Shown: positions 37,175-47,637, numbered from the stretch's first letter. The stretch is DNA of 64,000 nt from Psychrobacter okhotskensis (GCF_013248965.1 NZ_JABRVQ010000001.1:274420-338419), one strand, 5' to 3'. Notes: a model not told the origin generated them from the sequence alone. Program-made: numbers and translations.

Positions 37175-37990
37175 GTGGCCCAAGTCTCTGCGTCGTCTCA
37201 TAAGCGTCCCCGTAAGTTGTGGTGGCTATTTGGGTTTATATTATTTGCGCTATTTGCATTATTGCAAATGCCTGCGTCGTGGCTACTTGAAAAATATGCA
37301 CCCAATAGCCCTTATGTGCAGCACGTGTCGGGCAACTTATGGCAAGGCTCAGCGATTTGGCAATTGCCGTTGTCAGCAACGCCGTTGACTGGTGCGGCGA
37401 ATTGGTCGTGGCAGCCTTGGCAACTATTCTTGGGTAAGTTGAGTGCGGACGTCGATATCACGACAGAGCAGACCAGATTGAACGGTCAAATAAAACTGGG
37501 TACCAGCTCATGGCAGATTGATGATATGAGCGGTAAGATTGCAGCGGAAACCTTGACCAGTGTGGTCGATTGGCAGCTGCCCAAGACGCCGATTCAAGTC
37601 AATGCGGTGTCTCTAAAACGCCAGACTGGCTCGGATAATGACTCCAATAAAAAGTCCTATGGTTTCAGTGAGGCGGATGGTCAGTTGACGTGGGTCGGTG
37701 GTGAAGTGGGCTATCTTAGTGGCGGTAAGGTTTTTTATATCACCATGCCAGCAATGCGTGCCGAGCTGAGTACGGAACAAAAAAATGATAAAAACCTGCT
37801 GCACGTTAATTTGTTGAACAATCAAGATAAGCGTTTAGGGGATCTGTATGTCGATGGCGATAATATGCTAGACGTCAGCTTGACCCAGCGTTTGTTGGAG
37901 AATATGCCTGAGTATAAAGGACAAGCTCCGCAAGATACCCCTGTCGTCAGTGTGCGCCAGCCCTTGTTAGCTGGTTTGGGGACGCGCTAA
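37175..37990 (+). CDS. gspN: Type II secretion system protein N
   Basis: A 271-aa GspN. One N-terminal transmembrane helix (WWLFGFILFALFALLQMPASWLL) precedes a periplasmic domain with the family pattern SGNLWQGSA and ANWSWQPWQL. I place the start at GTG 37175; the longer frame to 37082 overlaps the terminator and looks spurious. Its stop codon abuts the gspC ATG, so the genes are cotranscribed. GspN is an accessory inner membrane component of type II secretion. Confidence 0.87.
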   Translation: MAQVSASSHKRPRKLWWLFGFILFALFALLQMPASWLLEKYAPNSPYVQHVSGNLWQGSAIWQLPLSATPLTGAANWSWQPWQLFLGKLSADVDITTEQTRLNGQIKLGTSSWQIDDMSGKIAAETLTSVVDWQLPKTPIQVNAVSLKRQTGSDNDSNKKSYGFSEADGQLTWVGGEVGYLSGGKVFYITMPAMRAELSTEQKNDKNLLHVNLLNNQDKRLGDLYVDGDNMLDVSLTQRLLENMPEYKGQAPQDTPVVSVRQPLLAGLGTR

Positions 37991-38887
37991 ATGTCTACTG
38001 TTACCGCTAATTTAAAACCTATTATTAATATTCTGAATCGCTGCGCTGGTTGGCTGTTATTATTGGCGATTGCTTGGCTGTGCTGGACGGCGGCACGGCT
38101 ATTGTGGTTGTTGCTAGCTGCGCCTTTGGCACCAGCATTGCCGCTTGCTCCTTTACAAAGCGCGAATATATCCGGCGATGATTACAGTGGTTTGTTTGCT
38201 ATTTTTGCCGATCCCGCTCCTATCGCGGCGGCGGTACAGCCACCCCCTAATATTGGCTTGAAAGGGGTTCTGCTCGCGATACCAGAGAGCATGTCGTCAG
38301 CCCTGTTAGATGTCAATGGTGAGGTCAAAAACTATCGCATTGGTGACAGTCTAAAGGACAGTGACTATACTCTGATCGCCGTCGATTGGAATGCCGTCAT
38401 CATTGCTGATGCCAGTGATCAGCAAACCGTCATTAGAATGGTAGAGTCCATGCCACTCGACCAAAGCGATATGCTAGCAGGCGCCGTCAGCAATCAGCGT
38501 TTGCCAAACACTAATGCCTTGCCGAGCGCCTCAATCTCAGCACCAGATAATACTGAATCCACAGCAGAGACGACTCCTGAGAGTAGCCCGCAATCCGCTA
38601 TTGATGAAGCCATCACGGCACTACAAGAAAACCCAGCCAGTTATCTGAGCAGGATGGGCGTTATGGCCTCAGGCGAAAACTATCAGGTGACAGCGGCGAT
38701 GCCCTCAAAACTACGCAACCGCCTAGGACTGGAGCCGGGTGATCAGGTGCTGACGGTCAATGGTCAAAGTGTGGGTAATAACCCGAGCCAAGATGCTGGT
38801 ATCCTACAACAAGTCCAGCAAGCGGGCGAAGCACAAATAGAGGTAAAGCGCGGCGATCAAGTGATTACGATTCGCCAGCAATTTTAG
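37991..38887 (+). CDS. gspC: Type II secretion system protein C
   Basis: A 298-aa inner membrane clamp protein linking the secretin to the inner platform. It has a transmembrane helix at about residues 16-38 and a homology region (IGLKGVLLAIPESMSSALLDVNGEVKNYRIGDSLK) that contacts GspD. A Thr/Ser/Pro/Ala-rich linker leads to a C-terminal PDZ-type domain (NRLGLEPGDQVLTVNGQSV). Begins directly at the gspN stop. Confidence 0.93.
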   Translation: MSTVTANLKPIINILNRCAGWLLLLAIAWLCWTAARLLWLLLAAPLAPALPLAPLQSANISGDDYSGLFAIFADPAPIAAAVQPPPNIGLKGVLLAIPESMSSALLDVNGEVKNYRIGDSLKDSDYTLIAVDWNAVIIADASDQQTVIRMVESMPLDQSDMLAGAVSNQRLPNTNALPSASISAPDNTESTAETTPESSPQSAIDEAITALQENPASYLSRMGVMASGENYQVTAAMPSKLRNRLGLEPGDQVLTVNGQSVGNNPSQDAGILQQVQQAGEAQIEVKRGDQVITIRQQF

Positions 38888-39042
38888 ACAAATGATTTTA
38901 AGTAAACCGTTCGTCATTAAAACGGCTTTAAGTAATTAATAACTATCTGGTTGGGGCTATGCTAGCAACGCACCAGCCGACAATACTCAGTCATACTAAA
39001 TTCAGTACATACTAAGCGACATCACTGTAGGTAATTATCAAT

Positions 39043-41313
39043 ATGGTAAGTTCTCATAAATTTTCAGTTACGCTTTTGCACTATACCTTACAGCGCTTGA
39101 TGCGCCTATGTCGTCCTCTTTGCTTAGCCGTGCCGCTATGGGCAGCCAGTACAGGTCTCGTTAATGCTGAGAGCTGGAAAGTCAACTTACAAGATGCCGA
39201 TATCAAAGCCTTTATTAATGAAGTGGCGACCATCACCGATCAAAACTTTGTGCTTGATCCACGTATCAATGGCAATGTGACGGTCATCTCCAATAAAGCC
39301 TTATCCCGTGATGAGATTTATCAGCTGTTTTTGAGCGTGATGCAAGTCAATGGTATCGCTGCGATTGATTCTGGAACGACGGTTAAGCTGGTACCGGATA
39401 ATGTCGCCAAGCAGTCTGGAGTCGCCGTCGATTTACGTGGTGATAGCGTCGGTGAGGCGCTAGCAACGCGCGTCATCTATTTAACCAATACTCAAGCGGC
39501 AGAGGTGCTGGGAGTCATACGACCGCTCATGCCGCAGTCGGCCCATGCTGCTGCTGTGCCGGGTGTTAATGCCTTGGTATTGTCGGATCGCGCGGATAGC
39601 TTAAACCAATTAACCGCGCTCATCCGCGATTTGGACAGCAACGTTAATGACAGCTTGCAAGTCATACCGCTACGTCATGTCGATGCCGAGCGTATGATGG
39701 AGTTGATCAGTGCTTTGGTGGCGAGTGCCGGTAGTGGGCAAGCACAAGGCGGCAATAATCAGCTCAAAGTCATTGCTGATACGTCCAGTGATCGGCTGCT
39801 GGTCAAAGGCAGTCCTGAGATGATTGCCAAGGTCCAAGAAATGGTCAATCAGCTGGATACCACGCCTACCAGACGTCTGAGTGGTTTGCGCGTTTTTCGA
39901 TTGAAGTATGCCAGCGCTGGTCATATTGCCGATATGCTGCGTGGCTTACTGGCCAATCAATCCATCAATAGCGCTGGCGCGACCTCGACGTTAGAGTCGG
40001 CATCTTTGAATGATGCAAGTAGCACCGGCTCATCATTAAATAATAGCGCCAATGATATTCTTGGCAACAGCAGCATTGGTAATAATGCAGCAGCCTCTAC
40101 CTCGAGTGCTAGCACTGGTGGCACGAGTAAAGGTGGTACTGGGGTTGGTGGTCGACCTTTCAGTATCATCGCTGACGAAACCCAAAATGCGGTCATCGTG
40201 AATGCAGCGCCCGAGCTGATGTTTGAGATAGAAGATGCCGTCAATCAGCTAGACAGTCGCCGCGCGCAGGTGCTCATTCAAGCTGCTATCGTCGAAGTAT
40301 CGGGCGATGATGCCACCCAACTGGGGGTGCAGTGGGCACTCGGTAACGCCAACAGCGGCTACGGGGTTGTCAACTTTAATAACGTTGGTGCTAGTGCAGC
40401 GTCGCTTGCGGCAGCTGCTTTGTCAGGGGGCGGTGCTGCTAGTATTAGCGCGGCTGCAGGCTCAATTGCTGGTGCGTTGATTGGAATTGGCGATAGCAGT
40501 AAGGACAGTCAAGGCAATACCCAGTTTTATGGCGCTATCTTGCAAGCGCTTGATTCGTCTACCAGTGCTAATCTGCTGTCTATGCCATCGATTTTGACAC
40601 TAGACAATGAAAAAGCCAGTATTTTAGTCGGTCAAAACGTGCCCTTTGTTACCGGCTCTTACACCACCAGTGGCAACTCCTCAACCAATCCATTTCAGAC
40701 TATCGACCGCCAAGATATTGGTATTAATCTGAACGTCATTCCACACATTGGTGACAATGGCACGGTGCGTTTAGAGGTGTCGCAGGAAGTGTCTTCAGTC
40801 GTGCCCGGTAGCACGGGAAATGCCAGTGGTTTGATTACCAATAAGAGCCTTATTAATACCACTATTTTAGCAGACGACCAACAGACCATCGCTCTGGGCG
40901 GTTTGATGCGGGATAACACCACCACACGTCAACAAAAAGTGCCGGGCTTGGGCAATGTGCCGGTTATCGGTCGCCTGTTTCGCTCGGACAATGACAACAC
41001 GCAAAAAAGCAACTTAATCATCTTCTTACAGCCGACTATTCTACGCGATGGCGGTGCAGTGGCGAGTGTGACCGAGCGTAAATATAACCAAATGCGCGTC
41101 TTACAGCTGGTCATCGACAAGAATGGAACGATTAAGCAATTGCCATTGAGTGGTACGGAAGGCTGGAATGGGGATGTCAGTGCAGATTACGAGCTGATGC
41201 CACTGAATCCGCTCGTACCTAAGCGCGATCAAACGCCAAAAGCTACCTCGCAAGGATTTACTAAAGTAGAGAGTCCTAACAGCGGTATCACGACTTATCC
41301 TCTCAAGCGTTAA
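39043..41313 (+). CDS. gspD: Type II secretion secretin GspD
   Basis: A 756-aa outer membrane channel subunit. A signal peptide ends near VNAES, followed by N0-N3 periplasmic repeats (DADIKAFINEVATITDQNFVLDP; VIYLTNTQAAEVLGVIRPL; VIPLRHVDAERMMELISAL). The secretin core includes VGQNVPFVTGSY and the end motif VPGLGNVPVIGRLFRS. A Ser/Gly/Asn-rich insertion occurs in the N3 region (about 310-365). It follows gspC by 155 nt. Other T2SS genes are not in the window. Confidence 0.95.
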   Translation: MVSSHKFSVTLLHYTLQRLMRLCRPLCLAVPLWAASTGLVNAESWKVNLQDADIKAFINEVATITDQNFVLDPRINGNVTVISNKALSRDEIYQLFLSVMQVNGIAAIDSGTTVKLVPDNVAKQSGVAVDLRGDSVGEALATRVIYLTNTQAAEVLGVIRPLMPQSAHAAAVPGVNALVLSDRADSLNQLTALIRDLDSNVNDSLQVIPLRHVDAERMMELISALVASAGSGQAQGGNNQLKVIADTSSDRLLVKGSPEMIAKVQEMVNQLDTTPTRRLSGLRVFRLKYASAGHIADMLRGLLANQSINSAGATSTLESASLNDASSTGSSLNNSANDILGNSSIGNNAAASTSSASTGGTSKGGTGVGGRPFSIIADETQNAVIVNAAPELMFEIEDAVNQLDSRRAQVLIQAAIVEVSGDDATQLGVQWALGNANSGYGVVNFNNVGASAASLAAAALSGGGAASISAAAGSIAGALIGIGDSSKDSQGNTQFYGAILQALDSSTSANLLSMPSILTLDNEKASILVGQNVPFVTGSYTTSGNSSTNPFQTIDRQDIGINLNVIPHIGDNGTVRLEVSQEVSSVVPGSTGNASGLITNKSLINTTILADDQQTIALGGLMRDNTTTRQQKVPGLGNVPVIGRLFRSDNDNTQKSNLIIFLQPTILRDGGAVASVTERKYNQMRVLQLVIDKNGTIKQLPLSGTEGWNGDVSADYELMPLNPLVPKRDQTPKATSQGFTKVESPNSGITTYPLKR

Positions 41314-41340
41314 ACGCTAACTCACGCATATTATCCTTTG

Positions 41341-41371
41341 GTACGGTGTCATCAAAAACATGACACCGTAC
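41341..41371. other. Perfect 12-bp hairpin after gspD
   Basis: GTACGGTGTCAT (41341-41352) and ATGACACCGTAC (41360-41371) are perfect complements around a CAAAAAC loop. There is no T-run after it, so it is either a T-poor terminator or an RNA-stabilising stem at the 3' end of the gsp transcript. Confidence 0.7.
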
Positions 41372-41507
41372 ATTAGCTTGCGTATTCATAACACAGATAA
41401 ACACAGCCACTACGATATCCCAGTATACTAGGGGACTTAAATATACCGTAGTAAAAAATATTCAAAGGCAATTTAGCAAATATACAAGCAACAGAGGGGC
41501 GGACATA

Positions 41508-41663
41508 ATGGCACAGCGTATAAACAAAAAAAGATGGCTTATGTTGGGCGCTGTTGCTACTGCTTTATTATTGATACCGCGACGTAGTAGTCAACGAGCA
41601 GACAGTAGCCTACAGAACGACACTAAGAATAAGACGAATAACAATTCAAATGCTAAAGATTAA
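41508..41663 (+). CDS. Small membrane protein (51 aa)
   Basis: A short frame with a good AGAGGGG ribosome binding site about 10 nt before the ATG. The product starts MAQRINKKRWLMLGAVATAL, a basic N-terminus followed by a single hydrophobic helix, then RRSSQRADSS and a polar Asn/Lys-rich tail. It fits a small inner membrane protein or an uncleaved signal-anchor peptide. Unrecognised; located between gspD and tatD. Confidence 0.55.
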   Translation: MAQRINKKRWLMLGAVATALLLIPRRSSQRADSSLQNDTKNKTNNNSNAKD

Positions 41664-41739
41664 CTGCTCTCACTATTTATTTTATAATAAATATTTTCGT
41701 TAAAAAATCACTAATAATAATAAAATTTGGAATTTGTTA

Positions 41740-42780
41740 ATGACTGCTCTTGATTCATCGTATATCGCTCCTCATTGTTCGTCTGCTGCTTTGCCACTGA
41801 TTGACACGCATACACATTTTGACGCGCCAGTATTTGATAGCGATAGAGCGGTACAAGTAAAAAAAGCCTGTGAGCAAGGCGTGCGCCACCTTATGCTGGT
41901 GGGTTATTTATATGAGCATTTTGAACGTCTGTATGATATTAAACGCCTGATTAACGAGCAAGTTCAGGTCAATGAGAACAGTCAGGCAATTGCGACGCCA
42001 GCAGTTGCAACGGAGGCTGGCAATCAAAACCACTCGTCTCCTGAGGCTCATATCGCTCTAGGTCTACACCCTTTTTATATCACGCAGCATACAGAAGCTC
42101 ATCTACAGAGTATGGCAAAGATGCTGACTGAGCAGTGCCCATTGGCAATCGGTGAGATTGGTTTGGATACTTTTACCGACGAGATGAAGCAACCGCATAT
42201 GCTGGCCAAACAAGAGCAGTTTTTTAAGGCGCAACTGGATATGGCAGTGGCGCATCAGCTACCCGTCATGCTGCATATTCGTAAAGCCCATGCTGAAGCC
42301 TTAGCGATATTAAAAGCGCACGATTATGATGCGCACAAGTTGGGCGGTGTCGCTCACAGTTTTAGTGGTGGTGAGCAAGAGGCAAAGGCCTTTGTAAAAC
42401 TCGGCTTTAAGCTCGGGGTCACTGGACAAGTCACCAATCCGAATGCCAAAAAACTGCGTCGGGCGATTCAAGCAGCAGTTGATACTTATGGTCTTGAATG
42501 TTTGGTGATTGAGACGGATTGTCCGGATATGACTCCCATCATGTGCCAGCACTCAGATAGCAATCCGTCAACCAATAATCAGTCAGCGCTTGGACAAAGT
42601 CCTGATAATGAATGGGGTGATGCGCCCGATCATAATAGGAATGTTCCTGCCAATTTGCCATGGGTGCTGCTCAGTCTCAGTGAGTTACTTGATGTGCCAC
42701 CAGCTCTTCTTGCTGAGCAACTATGGCAAAATAGTTGCGATGCCTTGCGCACGCAATGGCTGTATCCTAGGCAGTCATAA
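41740..42780 (+). CDS. TatD family metal-dependent hydrolase
   Basis: A 346-aa TatD-type hydrolase (DNase/nuclease family, TIM barrel). Metal ligands are visible: DTHTHFD, GEIGLD, MLHIRKAH, HSFSGG and ETDCPDM. It is longer than typical TatD (about 260 aa) because of polar low-complexity insertions after the second helix (NENSQAIATPAVATEAGNQ) and after ETDCPDM (SNPSTNNQSALGQSPDN). The ATG at 41740 is preferred to the TTG at 41734. Confidence 0.92.
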   Translation: MTALDSSYIAPHCSSAALPLIDTHTHFDAPVFDSDRAVQVKKACEQGVRHLMLVGYLYEHFERLYDIKRLINEQVQVNENSQAIATPAVATEAGNQNHSSPEAHIALGLHPFYITQHTEAHLQSMAKMLTEQCPLAIGEIGLDTFTDEMKQPHMLAKQEQFFKAQLDMAVAHQLPVMLHIRKAHAEALAILKAHDYDAHKLGGVAHSFSGGEQEAKAFVKLGFKLGVTGQVTNPNAKKLRRAIQAAVDTYGLECLVIETDCPDMTPIMCQHSDSNPSTNNQSALGQSPDNEWGDAPDHNRNVPANLPWVLLSLSELLDVPPALLAEQLWQNSCDALRTQWLYPRQS

Positions 42781-42897
42781 AAGCTACTGTTGTTCAAAGT
42801 AAAATGATATCGCCAAAAGTAAAATAGTACAGAATAAAATAAGAGCAACATAAGTTATCGTTGATTATATACCCCTCAAAAGAGCGTTTAATCTGTT

Positions 42898-43767
42898 ATG
42901 AGTGAAGCAAAATTATTTGACCAGTCGTTTGTAGAGCCTAATGCCGTTGAGCATTCTGTCGCTCATGACGATAGTGGTAGCGCAAGTGAGCAATACGAGC
43001 GACGTTTCCAAGGGACAAAAATTCTCTACGGCGGCTCAGCCGTTGATACTTTTGCGGCAGCGCATGTGTATGTGATTGGTATCGGAGGTGTTGGCTCTTG
43101 GGCAGCTGAAGCGCTGGCTCGTACTGCGGTTGGTACTATTACGTTGATTGATTTAGACGTATTGGTGGCTTCTAATGTCAATCGGCAATTGCCAGCGCTG
43201 GACAGCACCTTTGGTCAAAGCAAAATTGCAGCGATGGCGCAGCGCATTGCTGAGATTAACCCCAAGGTCACGGTCAATTTAATTGATGATTTTCTCACCA
43301 CTGATAATGTCACTGCACTGCTGCCGAGCCGTGACGAAGCCAAGGCTGCCATTGCTCAAGGTCATCCTATTGCCGTGCTAGATTGTGTCGATGATATGAA
43401 TGCCAAACTTGCTATTGCCCTGCATTGCCGTTTTAATAAACTAAAATTGGTTTGCGCAGGCGGTGCGGGTGGTAAGATAGACCCAAGCAAAATTACGGTG
43501 AGTGACTTGCGTGATAGCTATCAAGATCCATTACTCGCCAAGCTCCGCAATAAGCTGCGTCATGAAAAAGGCATTAACAGCGCTTTAAAAGAAAAATTTG
43601 GAATCAAATGCGTTTATTCCACAGAACCACCACGCGTCGATAAAAGCTGTCAAACGGGCGGTTTACACTGTGGCGGTTACGGTTCAGCGGTCGTAGTGAC
43701 ATCGGTTGTGGCTATGCTGATGGTGAGCGAAGCGTTACAATTATTGATAAAGCAGACAGGCGTCTGA
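42898..43767 (+). CDS. tcdA: tRNA threonylcarbamoyladenosine dehydratase TcdA
   Basis: E1/ThiF-like ATP-dependent enzyme that cyclises t6A37 to ct6A in tRNA. The nucleotide-binding motif is VIGIGGVGSWAAEALAR (about residue 58), followed by the adenylation acidic strand ITLIDLDVLVASNVNRQ. The C-terminal CQTGGLHCGGYGS is as expected for TcdA. At 289 aa it is near normal length. An N-terminal ~35-residue extension is unusual. Confidence 0.93.
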   Translation: MSEAKLFDQSFVEPNAVEHSVAHDDSGSASEQYERRFQGTKILYGGSAVDTFAAAHVYVIGIGGVGSWAAEALARTAVGTITLIDLDVLVASNVNRQLPALDSTFGQSKIAAMAQRIAEINPKVTVNLIDDFLTTDNVTALLPSRDEAKAAIAQGHPIAVLDCVDDMNAKLAIALHCRFNKLKLVCAGGAGGKIDPSKITVSDLRDSYQDPLLAKLRNKLRHEKGINSALKEKFGIKCVYSTEPPRVDKSCQTGGLHCGGYGSAVVVTSVVAMLMVSEALQLLIKQTGV

Positions 43768-43776
43768 TTTTAATGA

Positions 43777-45606
43777 ATGGAGTCCACTTTGACGATACCT
43801 AACTCACCTAAGCGCCGCTACCCAGTCGCCGCAGATGAAGTAGAGCGCATTAATAAGCTCAAAAAACATCAGGTGCTCAACAACAATGATGAGCCTGCCT
43901 TTGCGCGTCTGACTGAACTTGCCAAGTTGTTTTTTGATATGCCGGTCGTCACCATTACCTTTATGGATGAAGAAACCCAGTATCTAAAATCTGTGCACGG
44001 GCTTGGCGGGGTATGTACGACGACGCGCCAAGTGGCTATTTGCAACTATACCGTGCTGTCTGACGAGGTATTTGTGGTTGCGGATTTGACAAAAGACAGC
44101 CGCTTTAGTCAAAATCCATTGGTGACAGAATCTCCGTACCTGCGCTTTTATGCCGGGGCGCCCATTATCATGTATGAAGACAATAAGACGTACCGTTTAG
44201 GCTCTTTTTGTCTGATGGATATGAAACCCCATGATGATTTTGACAATAAGCAAGCGCAATTATTGGCGCAGTTCGCGATGATGGCAGCCGATGCGCTACA
44301 ACTACAAGACAAACAACGGGTCGCCAAACATGCCAACGAGATGAAGTCGGACTTTTTGGCCAATATGAGCCATGAAATACGCACACCGATGAATGGTATT
44401 ATCGGCATGGTAGAGATGCTTAGCGAGACTGATCTTAGTCACGAACAACAAGAGTATGTGGACAATATCAAAGTCTCCAATGAGCATTTGCTAGCGATTA
44501 TCAACGGTATCTTGGACTTATCGAAAGTTGAGTCTGGTAAAATGACCATTGATACCATTCCGATGAATCTGTCCACCTTATGCAATGAAGTAGTCAGTCT
44601 TTTTGCGATCAAAGCTCGCCAGCGCGGCTTGATTTTAGATTACCATTATACTGAGTCGTTATCACCTTATGTGCAAGGCGATCCGGTACGTCTTAAACAA
44701 ATCATGGTCAACCTTGTCAATAATGCCATCAAGTTCACCCGTGAAGGTGGGCGAGTCAGTATCGATGTCAAGCACGTGCCCAATTGCCATTGTATCGATG
44801 ACAATGCTGAAAAACATGAAAGCAATGGCGGGTTTGCTGATGGTATTATTGGTGAAGAGAATATTACTAAAGAGAACATTACCAAAGAGAGTATTGCTTA
44901 CGAAAACATGACTCTATGTATTGAGGTCACCGATACGGGTGTCGGTATTAAGCCTGAATCATTGGACGCGATATTCGATGCCTATGATCAAGCCAATAAA
45001 TCAACCCATCGTCTTTATGGTGGTACGGGTCTGGGGCTGTCTGTATGTAAGTCTCTGGTGGATTTAATGGGTGGGCGCATCGACGTCGATAGTGTGGTCG
45101 GTGAGGGTACAACCTTCACAGTATTGTTGCCGCTCGCTACTATCGATGAGGAACAGTATGAAAATTGGCAAGTTGCCAACGACTTTACCATGACCGCCCC
45201 GAGTCAGGAGCGTTCTGGTCACATACTGTTGGTTGAAGACGATAGTGTCAATGCGACAATTGCCAAAAAAGCCTTGAGTAATAGCGGCCATACGGTAACC
45301 CACGTCACCGATGGACAGCAAGCGATTGAGGCTTTTGCTTTGTACCCTGAGCGTTATGATCTCATTTTGATGGATCATCATATGCCGATTATGGATGGCG
45401 TACAGGCGACCATTAAGTTGCATGAGCTGTATGACCCTCAAGTATTGCCACCCATTATCGCCTTGACTGCCAATGCGATGGATGGCGAGCGCGAAAAATA
45501 CCTTGATGTGGGCATGCAGGACTATTGCACCAAGCCTTTTAAGCAAGAACAGTTAAATGCCTTGGTGCAATATTGGCTAATGCATAAGCAATCGTCAGCT
45601 GATTGA
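43777..45606 (+). CDS. GAF-domain hybrid histidine kinase
   Basis: A 609-aa cytoplasmic hybrid kinase. N-terminal GAF (about residues 25-180) holds VTFMD-like [16 protein letters not shown]. HisKA has the phospho-His in [15 protein letters not shown]. HATPase_c boxes are [10 protein letters not shown] (N), DTGVGIKPE (G1) and [12 protein letters not shown] (G2). The receiver has acidic pocket LLVEDD, phospho-Asp in LILMDHHMP and Lys in CTKPF. Repeated octads ([11 protein letters not shown]) form a linker in the ATPase domain. It lacks membrane segments. The start may instead be TTG at 43789, which has GGAG at an ideal distance. Confidence 0.93.
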   Translation: MESTLTIPNSPKRRYPVAADEVERINKLKKHQVLNNNDEPAFARLTELAKLFFDMPVVTITFMDEETQYLKSVHGLGGVCTTTRQVAICNYTVLSDEVFVVADLTKDSRFSQNPLVTESPYLRFYAGAPIIMYEDNKTYRLGSFCLMDMKPHDDFDNKQAQLLAQFAMMAADALQLQDKQRVAKHANEMKSDFLANMSHEIRTPMNGIIGMVEMLSETDLSHEQQEYVDNIKVSNEHLLAIINGILDLSKVESGKMTIDTIPMNLSTLCNEVVSLFAIKARQRGLILDYHYTESLSPYVQGDPVRLKQIMVNLVNNAIKFTREGGRVSIDVKHVPNCHCIDDNAEKHESNGGFADGIIGEENITKENITKESIAYENMTLCIEVTDTGVGIKPESLDAIFDAYDQANKSTHRLYGGTGLGLSVCKSLVDLMGGRIDVDSVVGEGTTFTVLLPLATIDEEQYENWQVANDFTMTAPSQERSGHILLVEDDSVNATIAKKALSNSGHTVTHVTDGQQAIEAFALYPERYDLILMDHHMPIMDGVQATIKLHELYDPQVLPPIIALTANAMDGEREKYLDVGMQDYCTKPFKQEQLNALVQYWLMHKQSSAD

Positions 45607-45726
45607 GTGAATAAGACAGACGTAAGGGTTGTGAATTTCCCTCGCTAGACTTGCCATCGGCTACATAGGCTTTTTCTTTCTATATCGACAGTTAAAGCAA
45701 CTTGACTCATTTATCCTAAATTTTTT

Positions 45727-45799
45727 ACGATATAGTCAAAATATCCTAAAAACGCGACGCTATTGCTCATATCAATTTTTTGTGGCCACCGCCCGTGCC
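45727..45799. repeat. Dispersed palindromic repeat, copy D (partial, opposite orientation)
   Basis: The segment reads ATATAGTCAAAATATCCTA then AAAACGCGACGCTATTGCT and CAATTTTTTGTGGCC. It matches the minus strand of the right halves of copies A and C. The conserved core is degenerate here (GTGGCCACCGCCCGTGCC). Confidence 0.75.
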
Positions 45800-45826
45800 A
45801 CATTTGAATGTTTAACAGACCCTAAT

Positions 45827-45865
45827 AAAAAAGCTTAACCATTTAATAATGGTTAAGCTTTTTTT
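45827..45865. terminator. Bidirectional intrinsic terminator
   Basis: A 13-bp stem (AAGCTTAACCATT at 45831-45843 with 45848-45860), loop TAAT, flanked by an A-run and a T-run. It serves efp on the minus strand and possibly the hybrid kinase on the plus strand. Confidence 0.93.
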
Positions 45866-45891
45866 ATGTATTACTCAAGCAATTTGAACGA

Positions 45892-46464
45892 TTAGCTCAC
45901 GCGGGTTTGGTAGTCACCAGTACGGGTATCTACACGCACGACTTCACCTTGCTGGACGAATAGTGGTACACGTACCACCGCACCCGTCTCTAACGTGGCA
46001 GGTTTGCCACCGCCACCTGAAGTATCGCCGCGTACGCCGGGATCGGTTTCGGTAATTTGCAACTCAACGAAGTTAGGCGGGGTGATTGATAACGGCACGC
46101 CATTGAATAAGGTAATGGTACAAAGCGCATTGCTGTTCTCTTTGAGCCATTTTTGCGCGTCGCCAATGGCTGTTTTGTCCGCTTGTAGCTGCTCAAAGCT
46201 TTCTGGATGCATAAAGTGCCAAAACTCCCCATCGTTATACAGATAGTTCATTTCGGTATCTATAACATCTGCCGCCTCTAAGCTATCACCTGACTTAAAC
46301 GTTTGCTCTAGCGTTCTGCCACTGCGTAGATTGCGCAATTTCACGCGGTTAAACGCTTGTCCTTTACCAGGTTTGACGAACTCATTTTCGAGAATGGCAC
46401 AGGGATTGCCATCGAGCATGACTTTGAGACCGGCTTTAAATTCATTGGTAGAAAAACTTGCCAC
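45892..46464 (-). CDS. efp: Translation elongation factor P
   Basis: Rescues ribosomes stalled on polyproline stretches. 190 aa in three OB-like domains. The modified lysine lies in VKPGKGQAF (about residue 34), which is the site lysylated by EpmA/EpmB. C-terminal [12 protein letters not shown] is as in EF-P. It sits divergently next to epmB, fitting the lysylation pathway. epmA is not in the window. Confidence 0.97.
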   Translation of the reverse strand: MASFSTNEFKAGLKVMLDGNPCAILENEFVKPGKGQAFNRVKLRNLRSGRTLEQTFKSGDSLEAADVIDTEMNYLYNDGEFWHFMHPESFEQLQADKTAIGDAQKWLKENSNALCTITLFNGVPLSITPPNFVELQITETDPGVRGDTSGGGGKPATLETGAVVRVPLFVQQGEVVRVDTRTGDYQTRVS

Positions 46465-46629
46465 AAGAAACTCCTAAGGGTTACGAATATATGATCGGTA
46501 TTTGGGTGTGGAGCTGACTGTGCTAAGCGCTGTCGTCATACCAAGTATTGATGGCTGACGGGTATGCTTTGATAGGGTACTCACTAAGGGCGTATAATGA
46601 CGCCTTTTAGGCACAGGTACTAGGTTGTC

Positions 46630-47637
46630 ATGATAAACCATTTAATCACACAAAAAAACTGGCAAACGCAATTATCCGAAGGCATTACTAGCATCGATGA
46701 ATTGCTTAGTATCCTAAAGCTTGAATCGCGACGCGCAGAGGTTTATGTGCCTGAGCATTTCGAGCTACGCGTGCCACGTGCTTTTGTCGCAAAAATGACC
46801 GTCGGCGATAGCGATGATCCCTTATTAAAGCAAGTGCTACCCGACCGACAAGAGCAAATCGCAGTGACTGGCTATGTGGCAGATCCTTTAGCGGAAAATG
46901 CTCATAACCCAACCAAAGGCTTATTGCATAAATACCAATCCAGAGTGCTGCTGACGATTACGGGTGCTTGTGCGATTCACTGTCGTTACTGCTTTCGCCA
47001 GCATTTTGACTACAGTGCCAATATGCCCACTGCCGATGCCAAACAAAGCATCATCGATTATATTACCGCCCATCCCGACATTAATGAGGTGATTTTAAGT
47101 GGCGGCGATCCTTTAAACGTGACCAACAGACGACTGTTTGCTTGGCTTGATACTTTAGAGGCCATTCCGCAATTGACCACCATTCGGCTGCATACTCGGT
47201 TGCCAATTGTGATTCCAGCGCGTTTAGATGCGCCATTATTAGAGCGGCTAGCACAAGGTCGCTGTCATATCGTCATGGTCATTCACTGTAACCATGCCAA
47301 TGAAATCGATACGCTCACAGCAGAATATTTGCAGCGGGCGCGGGCGGCTGGCGTGACGCTATTGAATCAAGCTGTGCTTTTAAAAGGTATCAATGACAGC
47401 GTGGCTGCTCAAACTGCCTTAAGTCAACGTTTATTCTCTGCTGGGGTATTGCCTTATTATCTACACGTATTGGATAAAGTAGCAGGCGCGGCACATTTTG
47501 ATAGCGACGAGCGGTCAGCAATAGCGCTTTACTGGTCACTATTGGCAGCATTACCCGGCTATCTAGTACCTAAGCTGGTTAGAGAGTTGCCAGATAGACC
47601 GTTTAAGGTGCCGATTGACATTTACAATGAAGTCTAA
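46630..47637 (+). CDS. epmB: EF-P beta-lysylation protein EpmB
   Basis: Radical SAM lysine 2,3-aminomutase-like enzyme that converts alpha-lysine to beta-lysine for EF-P modification. The Fe-S motif is CAIHCRYCFRQ (CX3CX2C, about residue 113). PLP- and substrate-binding regions EVILSGGDPL and HTRLPIVIP are present. The 335-aa length matches EpmB. Divergent from efp across about 165 nt, a recurrent gene pair. Confidence 0.95.
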   Translation: MINHLITQKNWQTQLSEGITSIDELLSILKLESRRAEVYVPEHFELRVPRAFVAKMTVGDSDDPLLKQVLPDRQEQIAVTGYVADPLAENAHNPTKGLLHKYQSRVLLTITGACAIHCRYCFRQHFDYSANMPTADAKQSIIDYITAHPDINEVILSGGDPLNVTNRRLFAWLDTLEAIPQLTTIRLHTRLPIVIPARLDAPLLERLAQGRCHIVMVIHCNHANEIDTLTAEYLQRARAAGVTLLNQAVLLKGINDSVAAQTALSQRLFSAGVLPYYLHVLDKVAGAAHFDSDERSAIALYWSLLAALPGYLVPKLVRELPDRPFKVPIDIYNEV

